Shown here: piece after piece, positions 15,197-23,410 of the stretch | How positions within the stretch are numbered: the stretch's first letter is position 1 | How the letters are laid out: each line of letters starts with the position of its first letter | Assembly (NCBI GenBank): GCA_003599345.1 | Contig: QZJP01000100.1 | Span: 1-32,997, forward strand | Length of the DNA: 32,997 bases | Origin: Bacillota bacterium | Lineage (GTDB): Bacteria > Bacillota > Sulfobacillia > UBA995 > UBA9673 | Direction of reading: 5' to 3' | Position numbers and translations under genes: made by a program | Notes under the pieces: model-generated | What the model was told of the DNA's origin: nothing | Databases searched by the model: none | Seen by the model: the letters and a program-made list of their open reading frames with translations, nothing else

Positions 15197-15514
15197 TTGA
15201 CCCTCCCAGCACTCACCATGGGACAGCGCCGTCAGGCCCTAGGGAAGGCCCAGGAGATGAGGTCCGAAAGGAAGCGCATCCGAGAGAGGCTCAAGAAGGG
15301 GACGCTCACGCTCAAGGAAGCTCTGGACAAGTCCGATAGTGAAGTGATGGCCAAGATGCGGGTGGCCTACCTGCTTGCCTCCTTGCCTAGGGTGGGCAAG
15401 ACGACCGCGAGGAAGATCATGGACGAGATCGGGATCGATGGGTCGCGGCGGGTCCAGGGCCTGGGAAAGCGTCAGAGGGAGGCCCTGCTGGAACGGTTCG
15501 GCGGCAGGAAGTAG
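15197..15514 (+). CDS. mihF: Actinobacterial-type integration host factor (mIHF-like nucleoid protein)
   Basis: A 105-residue basic protein starting MTLPALTMGQRRQALGKAQ, as mycobacterial mIHF starts with ALPQLTDEQRAAALEKA. A charged N-terminal helix region (RKRIRERLKKG) leads to VAYLLASLPRVGKTTARKIMDEIGI and VQGLGKRQREALLERFG, the helix-two-turn-helix DNA-binding part of mIHF. mIHF bends and compacts DNA and helps phage integrases. The TTG at 15197 lies 8 nt after AGAGGAGG (15181-15188); the GTG at 15188 overlaps that site. In actinobacteria mihF also sits next to gmk and rpoZ, so the context is shared, with remA inserted here. Confidence 0.88.
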   Translation: MTLPALTMGQRRQALGKAQEMRSERKRIRERLKKGTLTLKEALDKSDSEVMAKMRVAYLLASLPRVGKTTARKIMDEIGIDGSRRVQGLGKRQREALLERFGGRK

Positions 15515-15532
15515 GGGAGGACAACCGCAGTA

Positions 15533-15802
15533 ATGTCCATACAACTCATCAATATCGGTTTCGGCAACATGGTATCCGCCGCCCGAATCGTGGCTATCGT
15601 CAGCCCGGAATCTGCGCCGGTCAAGCGAATCATCCAGGAAGCGAGAGACGAAGGAACACTCATAGACGCCACCTACGGTCGCAGGACTCGTTCAGTCATT
15701 GTGACCGACAGTGACCACGTCATTCTGTCAGCCGTGCAGCCCGAGACCGTGGCTCACCGAATGGTCTCAAGGTCTGTAGAGGTGACGGACGAGGAGGCTT
15801 GA
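15533..15802 (+). CDS. remA: RemA/DUF370 regulatory DNA-binding protein
   Basis: An 89-residue protein with the nearly invariant [20 protein letters not shown] segment, then [29 protein letters not shown] and DSDHVILSA. All are diagnostic of RemA (ExtA, DUF370). In B. subtilis RemA is a LytTR-like ring-forming activator of biofilm matrix and osmoprotection genes. The gene is conserved between yicC and gmk across Bacillota, as here. ATG 15533 follows GGGGAGG (15514-15520) by 12 nt. The C-terminus is slightly acidic (VEVTDEEA). Confidence 0.95.
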   Translation: MSIQLINIGFGNMVSAARIVAIVSPESAPVKRIIQEARDEGTLIDATYGRRTRSVIVTDSDHVILSAVQPETVAHRMVSRSVEVTDEEA

Positions 15803-15823
15803 TCCTGGAGAGGGGTAGATGAG

Positions 15824-16465
15824 TTGGCCACGAAGGGTCTCCTGTTGGTCATGTCCGGGCCCTCCGGTGCCGGCAAGGGAACCCTCTGCCAGGCGCTCCT
15901 CGAACGGCGCCCGAACCTGAGGTTCTCGGTGTCCGCCACGACCCGCCCCCGGCGAGCGGGTGAGGTCGACGGGGTGCACTATTTTTTCCTCACGGAAGAT
16001 GAGTTCAGGGAAGGAATCACTCAGGGCCGATTCCTCGAGTGGGCCAGGGTCTACGGCCATCTCTACGGGACACCCCTGGAAGGGGTCCGGCAGGCCGTGG
16101 ACTCGGGTGTCGATGTCCTGCTAGACCTTGACATTCAAGGCGCGCGTCAGGTAAAAGATAAGATGCCCGACGCGATTTCAGTTTTCATCTCTCCTCCCTC
16201 TCTTGAGGCACTGCGGGAACGTATTCAGCGTCGAGGGACCGAGACCGACGAGGAATCGAGGCTCAGGCTGGGAGCGGCGATCACCGTCATGACGGCCGCC
16301 CGGGAGTTCGACTACATCATCGTGAACGATGACCTGAGCGAGGCCGGCCTCACGCTTGATGCCATCCTGACCGCCGAGCGAGCACGGACCTCACGTCACG
16401 AGGACTTCCTGGCCCGCTTCGTCGGGGTATGGCCCGGGGAGATGAAGGGGGAAAAGAGAGGCTAG
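15824..16465 (+). CDS. gmk: Guanylate kinase
   Basis: Gmk phosphorylates GMP to GDP with ATP in the cytoplasm. The 213-residue protein has the P-loop GPSGAGKGTL (about residues 12-21) and the GMP-binding SVSATTRPRRAGEVDGVHYFF block. It also has LDLDIQGARQVK with the Walker B-like strand and the lid arginines in RIQRRGTETDEE. TTG 15824 is 8 nt after GGAGAGGGG (15808-15815). It abuts rpoZ directly (0 nt gap), so the two are co-translated or at least co-transcribed. Confidence 0.96.
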   Translation: MATKGLLLVMSGPSGAGKGTLCQALLERRPNLRFSVSATTRPRRAGEVDGVHYFFLTEDEFREGITQGRFLEWARVYGHLYGTPLEGVRQAVDSGVDVLLDLDIQGARQVKDKMPDAISVFISPPSLEALRERIQRRGTETDEESRLRLGAAITVMTAAREFDYIIVNDDLSEAGLTLDAILTAERARTSRHEDFLARFVGVWPGEMKGEKRG

Positions 16466-16672
16466 ATGATGACCCCACCTCTGGAGGACCTCCTGAGCAA
16501 AGTCGACAGCAAGTACTCGCTGGTGGTAGCCGCCGCCAAGCGCGGCCGCCAGCTAATGGAAGGTCACCCGAAGCTCGTGGATACCCGTTCTCACAAGCCT
16601 GTGACCATAGCCCTCCAAGAGATCTACGAGGGGAAGGTCACGTACGAACACCCGAAAGCCGGGTCGAGGTAG
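16466..16672 (+). CDS. rpoZ: RNA polymerase omega subunit
   Basis: A 68-residue protein with the omega pattern: PPLEDLLSKVDSKYSLVVAAAKRGRQL, then KPVTIALQEIYEGKV. The N-terminal helices that clamp the beta' C-terminus are intact. Two ATG codons (16466, 16469) are adjacent; either start is possible. It is tightly packed between gmk and coaBC, with no intergenic bases on either side. Confidence 0.94.
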   Translation: MMTPPLEDLLSKVDSKYSLVVAAAKRGRQLMEGHPKLVDTRSHKPVTIALQEIYEGKVTYEHPKAGSR

Positions 16673-17902
16673 GTGCTGTCCGGGAGGACGGTCCTCGTCG
16701 GCGCCTGTGGGGGGATAGCCCTCTACAAGGTGCCGCTTCTGATCAGCCGGCTCCGGGAGCTCCGGGCCGGCGTCCACGTCATCATGACGGAAGCCGCCAC
16801 GAGGTTCGTCTCACCGTTGACGTTCCAGACGGTCTCCGGCAACGCCGTCCACACCGACCTCTTCGCTCGGCCTCAGTTATGGAACGTGGAGCACATCGCT
16901 CTGGCCGAGCGGGCGGATCTGATGGTGCTGGTGCCGGCCACGGCGAACATCTTGGCCAAGGCGGCCACCGGTATCGCCGACGACTTTCTGACGACCACTC
17001 TCCTCGCGGTGACCTGCCCCGTCCTGGTCGTCCCGGCGATGAACGCCGCGATGTACAGGCACCCGGCGACCTCGCGCAACATCGAGACCTTACGCGGGTT
17101 CGGACACGAGGTTCTCGAACCCGATACGGGCCGACTCGCCTCCGGTGCTGTCGGCCCCGGGCGCTATCCCTCTACCGAGCGTATCCTGGCTGCCTGCCTG
17201 CGGCTCCTGGGCCCGGGTGACCTGTGCGGACGGAAGGTGGTCGTGTCCGCAGGTCCCACACGCGAGCCGTTCGACCCTGTCCGCTTCATATCCAACCCCT
17301 CCACGGGTAGAATGGGGTTCGCCCTGGCGGCCGAGGCCCGCCGGCGCGGGGCCGACGTGGTCCTGGTGGCCGGCCCGACAGAACTCGACCCTCCGGATGA
17401 CGTGGCGGTCAAGCGAGTCGTGACCACCAGCGAGATGAGGGACGCCGTGCTTGGAGAAGCCTCCGGGGCGGACGTCGTGGTCATGGCTGCGGCTCCGGCC
17501 GACTGGGCCCCTGCGGACAGCTTCGACCGGAAGGTCAAGAAGGGCGAGGCCGGGCTCGGCCTGCGCCTTGTCGTCACACCGGACATCCTGGCTGAACTCG
17601 GGCGGGCCGAGAGGCGGCCACCGGTGGTTGTCGGGTTCGCCGCCGAGACTGACGACCTCGTGGCCAACGCGCGCGAGAAGCTCGGCGCGAAGGACGCCGA
17701 CCTCATCGTCGCCAACCCCGTCTGCCGAGAGCCCGGGTCGGGCTTCGCGGCGCCGACCAACCGCGCCGTCATCCTGGCGCGTGACGGCTCGGCCGAGGAA
17801 CTCCCCCTCATGTCCAAGAGCGACATCGCTTCGGCCGTCTTCGACCGCATTGTTCTCCTGCTCGGCCGGCAGGCCGGTCTGAACCGTACCCCGGAGGGGT
17901 AG
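16673..17902 (+). CDS. coaBC: Bifunctional phosphopantothenoylcysteine decarboxylase / phosphopantothenate-cysteine ligase
   Basis: It carries out the second and third steps of CoA synthesis. The CoaC half (1-175) has GACGGIALYK, the catalytic His74 in NVEHIAL, PATANILAK and PAMN (Asn124). The CoaB half has SAGPTREPFDPVRFISNPSTGRMG (about 192-215) and KVKK (287-290), typical of the CTP-dependent ligase. One difference stands out. The mobile loop, usually LACGxxGxGRM with a proton-donating cysteine (Cys158 in E. coli Dfp), reads LASGAVGPGRY, so residue 157 is Ser (codon tcc at about 17141). Actinobacterial CoaBC also appear to vary here. GTG 16673 directly follows the rpoZ stop. Confidence 0.94.
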   Translation: MLSGRTVLVGACGGIALYKVPLLISRLRELRAGVHVIMTEAATRFVSPLTFQTVSGNAVHTDLFARPQLWNVEHIALAERADLMVLVPATANILAKAATGIADDFLTTTLLAVTCPVLVVPAMNAAMYRHPATSRNIETLRGFGHEVLEPDTGRLASGAVGPGRYPSTERILAACLRLLGPGDLCGRKVVVSAGPTREPFDPVRFISNPSTGRMGFALAAEARRRGADVVLVAGPTELDPPDDVAVKRVVTTSEMRDAVLGEASGADVVVMAAAPADWAPADSFDRKVKKGEAGLGLRLVVTPDILAELGRAERRPPVVVGFAAETDDLVANAREKLGAKDADLIVANPVCREPGSGFAAPTNRAVILARDGSAEELPLMSKSDIASAVFDRIVLLLGRQAGLNRTPEG

Positions 17903-17963
17903 GGCAGGTAGCGTCGTCCCTCATGGGCGGGCAGACCGCCACAAAGGGAGGAACGGGAGAACC

Positions 17964-20435
17964 ATGCAGGTCAGCAAGGGAATCCCGACGCGCGGCCCCG
18001 GGGAGCCAAGCCGTCCTGAGGAAGGCGCGACTCCGGGTGGCGCGATTCCTGAACCCGGGGACCGGCCGGTAGCCGAGGTGGCTGTCGCTGCCCCCATCAG
18101 CGCGGAGGACGGGCTGCTCGACTACCGCGTCCCACCGGAACTGGCCGGCCAGGTCCGCCCGGGCGCGCGCCTCCTCGTCCCCCTGCAGGGGCGGGTTGTC
18201 GAGGGCTACTGCGTCCGCCTGAAGAACGAAGCGGGCATCCCCGCGGACAGGCTGAAGGACGTCTCTTCCGTTCTCGACCCCGGGTTGGCCTACCCGGCGG
18301 AATCCCTCGCATGCGCCGTCTGGACCGCCAGGCGCTACCTCTGTCAGCCAGGAGAGGTCCTGAGAGCGGCGGTTCCCGCGAGAAGGCGCTTCAAGGAACG
18401 CATGGTGGCCAGGTTGGCCGTCGACGACGGGGAAGCCCGGGCCGCCATCGCACGGCTGAAGAGGCGCGCCCCGGTGCAGGCGGCCGTTCTGGCCGAACTC
18501 GTCCAGGGACCCCAGGACGTCACGTCCCTGCGGCGACGCCTTGAAGTCCGTGCGTCGCGGGGTCTCGCCCGGACCCTCGCAACCCTCGGAGAGAAGGGTC
18601 TAGTCACGGTGGACCGGGTCGGCGGGTCAGGATCTCGCCGGCGGAAGGCCGGTCCGGCCGCGCTCCCGGAGAGGGCCGGTCCGCCGGACGCTCCCGGAGA
18701 CGAGGCCGGCGGGCGAACAATCGTCCCGGCCGCCGGCCTGCGACTCTCTCCCGCGCAGGAGACAGCCCTCGACTCGCTGGTGGCGGCGCTGCCCGGCGGC
18801 CGCAACCCCGGTGGGGTCTTTCTCCTCCACGGCGTCACAGGCAGCGGTAAGACAGAGGTCTACCTGAGGGCCGCCGCCGAGACCCTAGCCAGGGGCAGAA
18901 GGGTCCTCATCCTGGTGCCCGAGGTCGCCCTGATGCCCCAGACCATGGACCGTGTCAGTAACCATCTGGGGCGTATCCGAATAGCCGTGGCCCACAGCTA
19001 CCTGGCCGGCAAGGAGCGGGCCGGTTACTGGGAGATGACGGCGACCGGCGAGGCCGACGTGGTGGTGGGAGCCAGGTCGGCCGTGTTCGCCCCCCTCGAC
19101 CGGCTTGGCCTGATCGTGCTCGACGAAGAGCACGAGGACGCCTACAAGCAGGAGGAAGGGACCCCACGCTATCACGCCCGCGAGGTCGCCGAGTGGCGGG
19201 CCCGGCAGGTAGGGGCGGTCCTCGCGCTCGTCAGCGCGACCCCGTCACTGGAGTCATACCACCGGGCTCTCCGTGGCGACTACACCCTGCTGTCGCTGCC
19301 CGAGAGAGTCGCCGGCGGCCGGTTGCCTCCGGTCGAAATCGTCGACATGCGTTCGGAGCTGGCGGCCGGCAACAGGAGCCTGTTCTCCACGAGCCTCGGC
19401 CGGGCCCTTGGGCGCGTCCTCCGAGACCGGAGACAGGCCATCCTCCTCCTGAACCGTCGTGGGCACTCCACTTTCGTCCTGTGCCGGGACTGCGGGTGGG
19501 TCGCACGCTGCCCGGCGTGCGACGTATCGCTGGTCTACCATAACCCCGGGGCCGACCTCCAATGCCACTACTGCGGACACCGCGCCGCCGCTCCTTCGGC
19601 CTGTCCCGGCTGCGGAGGGCACAGGGTCAGGTACTTCGGGGCGGGGACCCAGAAAGTCGAGGATGAAATCAAGCTGCTCTTCCCGGACGCCCGGACAGCA
19701 AGGCTGGACGCCGACGTCGTTCGGCGGCCCGGCGAAGCCCAGCGACTCATGGCCCTTTTCGAGTCGGGCCATGCCGACGTCCTGGTGGGAACTCAGATGG
19801 TGGCCAAAGGACTCGACCTGCCAGGGGTTGAACTCGTGGCGGCCGTGGCCGCCGACTCGGCCCTCCATCTCCCGGACTTCCGCTCGGCAGAGAAGACCTT
19901 CCGGCTGTTGACCCAGGCCGCCGGTCGGGCCGGCAGAAGAGGGGATGCCGGTCGGGTCATCATCCAGACCTACAGCCCCGAACACCCGGCGGTCGCGTTC
20001 GCGGCCGCACACGACTACGGGCGATTCGCGACGGCGGAACTCGAGAGCCGCCGGGAACTTGGCTACCCGCCGTGGACTCACCTCGTGAGGGTGGAACTCA
20101 GCGATCCTGACGAGGCCGGGGCGAGGAGAGCCGCTGAGGCCCTCGCATTGAGGCTGGCAGACCTTGGGTTCTCGTCTTCACCCGGCGACCTGTCACTTCG
20201 TGCCGGAGAGCTGGACCGTCCGCGCTTCGCGGGTCCCGCGCCCGCTCCCATCGGCCGGCTGAGAGGCCGGCACCGTTGGCACGTACTGGTCTTCAGCGCC
20301 GACCTTGACACCGGTCTCGAGGCCGTGAGGGGGGCGGTTCTCACGGTGACGGGGCGCGAGGCCCGCGGTGGCCGGCGCCGGGCGCCCACCGGGGTAGTGG
20401 CCTCGGTTGACGTTGACCCTGTCAGCGTGCTGTAA
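17964..20435 (+). CDS. priA: Primosomal replication restart helicase PriA
   Basis: An 823-residue 3'-5' DNA helicase that reloads replisomes at stalled forks. After a Pro/Gly-rich N-terminal extension of about 40 residues comes the 3'BD DNA-binding domain (EVAVAAPISAEDGLLDYRVP). A winged-helix and linker region follows. The helicase core has Walker A GVTGSGKTEVY (about 290-300), the DEEH box, and motifs including VGTQMVAKGLDLPGV and QAAGRAGRRG. Four cysteine pairs (CRDC, CPAC, CHYC, CPGC; about residues 510-550) bind two zinc ions. The C-terminal domain ends near VVASVDVDPVSVL. ATG 17964 follows AGGGAGG. A Pro/Ala/Gly-rich stretch of about 30 residues sits just before the core. Confidence 0.96.
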   Translation: MQVSKGIPTRGPGEPSRPEEGATPGGAIPEPGDRPVAEVAVAAPISAEDGLLDYRVPPELAGQVRPGARLLVPLQGRVVEGYCVRLKNEAGIPADRLKDVSSVLDPGLAYPAESLACAVWTARRYLCQPGEVLRAAVPARRRFKERMVARLAVDDGEARAAIARLKRRAPVQAAVLAELVQGPQDVTSLRRRLEVRASRGLARTLATLGEKGLVTVDRVGGSGSRRRKAGPAALPERAGPPDAPGDEAGGRTIVPAAGLRLSPAQETALDSLVAALPGGRNPGGVFLLHGVTGSGKTEVYLRAAAETLARGRRVLILVPEVALMPQTMDRVSNHLGRIRIAVAHSYLAGKERAGYWEMTATGEADVVVGARSAVFAPLDRLGLIVLDEEHEDAYKQEEGTPRYHAREVAEWRARQVGAVLALVSATPSLESYHRALRGDYTLLSLPERVAGGRLPPVEIVDMRSELAAGNRSLFSTSLGRALGRVLRDRRQAILLLNRRGHSTFVLCRDCGWVARCPACDVSLVYHNPGADLQCHYCGHRAAAPSACPGCGGHRVRYFGAGTQKVEDEIKLLFPDARTARLDADVVRRPGEAQRLMALFESGHADVLVGTQMVAKGLDLPGVELVAAVAADSALHLPDFRSAEKTFRLLTQAAGRAGRRGDAGRVIIQTYSPEHPAVAFAAAHDYGRFATAELESRRELGYPPWTHLVRVELSDPDEAGARRAAEALALRLADLGFSSSPGDLSLRAGELDRPRFAGPAPAPIGRLRGRHRWHVLVFSADLDTGLEAVRGAVLTVTGREARGGRRRAPTGVVASVDVDPVSVL

Positions 20436-20467
20436 TGGGGGGATAAACGTCAGGGGGCCGCAAAGGC

Positions 20468-22006
20468 TTGAGAATCCGCACCTTTAATGACCCCGTCCTT
20501 CACCGGAAGGCCGCGCCTGTCAAGCATCCGGGCTGGGCCGTCCGGCGCCTCGCGGCCCAAATGATCAGGGCCATGCGGGCGCACCGTGGAGTGGGCCTGG
20601 CGGCTCCCCAGGTCGGGCTCGGAACAAGGCTGATTGTCGCAGACGTCGGCGACGGCCCGTACGTGCTGGTGAACCCGAGGATTGTCTCTTCCTCGGGAAC
20701 CGGCGTCGATTGGGAAGGATGTCTCAGCTACCCGGGCCTTCTGGCTGAGGTGGAGCGGGCCGAGACGGTGACCGTCGAGGCTGTGGGGCCCGATGGGAAG
20801 CCCGTGTGGGTCGAAGGCGAGGGGTTTCTCGCAAGGGTCCTCCAGCACGAGATAGACCACCTGGACGGTGTCGTCATTCTCGACCGGGCGAGGTCTGTCG
20901 AGAAGGTGGAGCCTGAGCCCGGCCGAGAGGTCAAGACCGTACCGGAGGTCGCGACTCGGACGGGGGTCGCCGGCTCCACCGGGAATTCCCTCGCCGGCGA
21001 GGGTCCCGGGAATCAGGCGGGAGGCGTGACACCCCTCAGGGTGGCCTTCATGGGAACGCCGGTATTCGCGAGGCCTACCCTCGAGGTCCTGCTGGCTTCA
21101 GGTCACACCGTGGCCGGGGTCGTGACCCGGCCTGACCGCGCCGCCGGGCGCGGGGGGAGGACCGTCCTCCCGTCGGCCGTGAAGCGGGCGGCTCGGGCCT
21201 TCGGGCTTCCGGTGTGGGAGGGGACAGCGCGAGATGTCTCGAGTTCACTCGCTGACGTTCTCCGTAGGTGGGGGGTCGACGTCGCCGTGGTCGTGGCCTA
21301 CGGAGTCATCCTGCCCCACGAGGTCCTGACCGCGCCGCGGCTGGGCTGCCTGAACCTGCACGCTTCGCTGCTTCCGGACTACCGCGGTCCGGCTCCCGTC
21401 CAGCGCGTGATAATGGACGGCCGCGACGTGACAGGGGTTACCGTCATCCGCATGGATGAGGGTGTGGATACAGGCGACATTCTCGGACAGGTCGAGGTGC
21501 CGGTCGGTGGCGACGATACCGGAGGAGTTCTCCACGACCGGCTTTCCGAGCTGGGCGCCGACCTGGTGCTGGCGGTCCTGGACCAGGTGGCCGAGGGACG
21601 AGCCGTTCCCCGGCCTCAGCCTCCAGGCCTCTTCGTCACTGCGCCGCTCCTGGGTCCGAGTGACGAAGTCATCGACTGGTCAAGACCCGCCGTAGCCATC
21701 GGGAGGCAGGTGAGAGCCTTGAACCCCAGACCCGGTGCCCATACCCTGTTCCGGGGCCGGCGCATCAAGGTGTGGTGGGCCGACGTGCTCCCCCATGCCT
21801 CCGGCCTGGCCGCCACCCGTACCGCCGGGCCCCGACCGGGGGAGATCGTCTCGTTCGAGGCCGGGGCGCCGGTCGTGGCCACAGGTGAGGGACGGTTGGC
21901 GCTTCGAGTGGTCCAGCCGGCCGGAGGTCGGGAAATGAAGGGCCAGGAATTTGCTAACGGCCACCGCATAGCGGTGGGCGATGTCTTCGGAGACCCGGAC
22001 CGGTGA
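20468..22006 (+). CDS. def-fmt: Fused peptide deformylase - methionyl-tRNA formyltransferase
   Basis: One 512-residue frame holds both enzymes that add and remove the N-formyl group. Residues 1-150 are a deformylase with all three motifs: GVGLAAPQVG, EGCLSYPG (metal Cys) and QHEIDHLDG (metal His pair). A low-complexity linker of about 40 residues (Gly, Thr, Pro, Glu) follows. From about residue 190 comes Fmt: LRVAFMGTPVFARP, LNLHASLLPDYRGPAP with catalytic Asn and His, and MDEGVDTGDIL, then the C-terminal tRNA-binding domain with RVVQPAGGREMKGQEF. No stop separates the two. GCGGGAGG (21017-21024) inside the linker could allow separate initiation of Fmt, so one or two products are possible. 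TTG 20468 follows AGGGGG by 10 nt. Confidence 0.9.
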   Translation: MRIRTFNDPVLHRKAAPVKHPGWAVRRLAAQMIRAMRAHRGVGLAAPQVGLGTRLIVADVGDGPYVLVNPRIVSSSGTGVDWEGCLSYPGLLAEVERAETVTVEAVGPDGKPVWVEGEGFLARVLQHEIDHLDGVVILDRARSVEKVEPEPGREVKTVPEVATRTGVAGSTGNSLAGEGPGNQAGGVTPLRVAFMGTPVFARPTLEVLLASGHTVAGVVTRPDRAAGRGGRTVLPSAVKRAARAFGLPVWEGTARDVSSSLADVLRRWGVDVAVVVAYGVILPHEVLTAPRLGCLNLHASLLPDYRGPAPVQRVIMDGRDVTGVTVIRMDEGVDTGDILGQVEVPVGGDDTGGVLHDRLSELGADLVLAVLDQVAEGRAVPRPQPPGLFVTAPLLGPSDEVIDWSRPAVAIGRQVRALNPRPGAHTLFRGRRIKVWWADVLPHASGLAATRTAGPRPGEIVSFEAGAPVVATGEGRLALRVVQPAGGREMKGQEFANGHRIAVGDVFGDPDR

Positions 22007-22046
22007 CGGGCTGGGTGTCTACTCTCGAACAAGGAGGAGAGCCACG

Positions 22047-22748
22047 ATGTACTTCCTGGATCCGACCTACTTAGTGCTGGTCATGCCGGCCGTGCTCTTC
22101 GCGCTCTACGCGCAGGCCATGGTGCAGTCGACAATCTCGCGGGCCTCGCGCGTCATGTCCCGCCGAGGGCTCTCAGGCAAGGACGTGGCCGAGAGGATAC
22201 TCAGAGCCAACGGTCTCCAGGACGTCAGGGTGATGAGGATAGGCGGTCAAGGGGTCGGTGACCACTACGATCCAAGATCGCGCACGGTGCGGCTGTCCGC
22301 CCACGTCCACGACAAGCCGAGTGTGGCCGCCCTCGGTATCGCCGCGCACGAAGCAGGCCACGCTATTCAGCACGCAAGGGGCTACGCCTTCCTACTAGTG
22401 AGGAACGGCCTTGCGCCGGTAGTCCAGTTCGGAACCACCCTCGCGTGGCCCTTGTTCCTGGTCGGACTCCTCTTCGCGTCGTCATCCAGGCTAGGCTTCG
22501 GGCTAATGGACGTCGGCATCCTGCTCTTCGGCGGCGCCGTGCTGTTCCAGGTCATCACGCTGCCTGTGGAGTACAACGCCAGTGCCAGGGCCATGGCTGC
22601 CTTGGGGGACTTGGGTCTCGTCGACACGGGAGAGGCAGCCGCCGCCAGAAAGGTACTCAGCGCCGCGGCGCTGACGTACGTGGCGGCTACCGCCGCGGCC
22701 GTCATGCAACTCCTCTACCTCCTGACGCTCAGGGGCCGGCGTAGCTAG
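22047..22748 (+). CDS. YugP-type zinc metallopeptidase, membrane-bound
   Basis: A 233-residue integral membrane protein. The zinc site is HEAGH in IAAHEAGHAIQHARGY (about residues 103-118), with LPVEYNAS further on as the probable third-ligand region. Membrane segments occur at the N-terminus (about 8-26), in two consecutive central helices and near the C-terminus. The block GDHYDPRSRTVRLSAHVHDKPS, followed by the alanine-rich helix before HEAGH, is typical of the YugP (DUF1256-unrelated) neutral zinc metallopeptidase family. Its substrates are unknown. ATG 22047 follows AGGAGG (22032-22037) by 9 nt; the longer frame from 21981 overlaps fmt and lacks family similarity at its start. Confidence 0.88.
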   Translation: MYFLDPTYLVLVMPAVLFALYAQAMVQSTISRASRVMSRRGLSGKDVAERILRANGLQDVRVMRIGGQGVGDHYDPRSRTVRLSAHVHDKPSVAALGIAAHEAGHAIQHARGYAFLLVRNGLAPVVQFGTTLAWPLFLVGLLFASSSRLGFGLMDVGILLFGGAVLFQVITLPVEYNASARAMAALGDLGLVDTGEAAAARKVLSAAALTYVAATAAAVMQLLYLLTLRGRRS

Positions 22749-23410
22749 TGGGTGTTCTTAGCCTCCTCCTCCTGGCGGCCCTCATCTTCGTGGTGGGGAA
22801 CCTGGTGCTGTTGCCGCTGTGGCTTGCGGCGACCACGCTAGCGGGCGCTCTCCACGCCCCGGGGCAGTTCCTGTCGATTGCCGGGAACAGGCGCCTGCGC
22901 CAGAACCACGCGCTGGAACACGCGACGCTGAATGTTCTGACCGAGCGCCACGGGCCCCCGCGCCTGTCGGGCCTGGCCCGGGAGGGCGGGTTTGTCCTCA
23001 AGGGGTTCGCGGATCCGGAGTCCGTTCGCGCCGCGGCTGAAGAAGGGCTGACCCGCCTGAAACTCGGGGAGCGGAGTCTGGCCATACACGACCGCTGCGG
23101 GACGTCGATGGCCGCGGCCAACCTCATGGCCTCGGTCTTCCTGCTTGTGGCCCTCCTCGGGCTGGGCCGGCTCAGTCTGGTCAACGTCATTCTGGTCATG
23201 CTCCTGGCGAACCTGTCCGGGCCGGCGTTCGGCCGTCTCTTCCAACGCTTCCTGACGACCACGACCGACGTCAAGGACGTCTTCATCATCGGGTTTGAGT
23301 GCGGGGTGGAGCAATCCGGCTGGCCGGTGTTCCTCGTCAATCCAGCCCACGCCGGGGTACCCGTCGTTTGCTTCGTACGAACGGCGCTGCTCCGGCCCTA
23401 TGGGGGCTAG
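22748..23410 (+). CDS. DUF6391 family membrane protein
   Basis: A 220-residue protein with an N-terminal hydrophobic segment (about 3-34), the block NHALEHATLNVLTERHG (about 55-71) characteristic of DUF6391, and a second hydrophobic region (about 125-160). The latter is followed by a Thr-rich and acidic stretch. The conserved His and Glu in NHALEHAT suggest metal binding, but no function is established. GTG 22748 overlaps the peptidase stop by 1 nt (TAGTG), so it is translationally coupled to the YugP-type gene. The paired occurrence suggests a joint membrane role. Confidence 0.75.
   Translation: MGVLSLLLLAALIFVVGNLVLLPLWLAATTLAGALHAPGQFLSIAGNRRLRQNHALEHATLNVLTERHGPPRLSGLAREGGFVLKGFADPESVRAAAEEGLTRLKLGERSLAIHDRCGTSMAAANLMASVFLLVALLGLGRLSLVNVILVMLLANLSGPAFGRLFQRFLTTTTDVKDVFIIGFECGVEQSGWPVFLVNPAHAGVPVVCFVRTALLRPYGG

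Noticed and set aside
23295-23399. Upstream extension of the rsmB frame
   Set aside because: It overlaps the DUF6391 gene and does not resemble the RsmB N-terminus.
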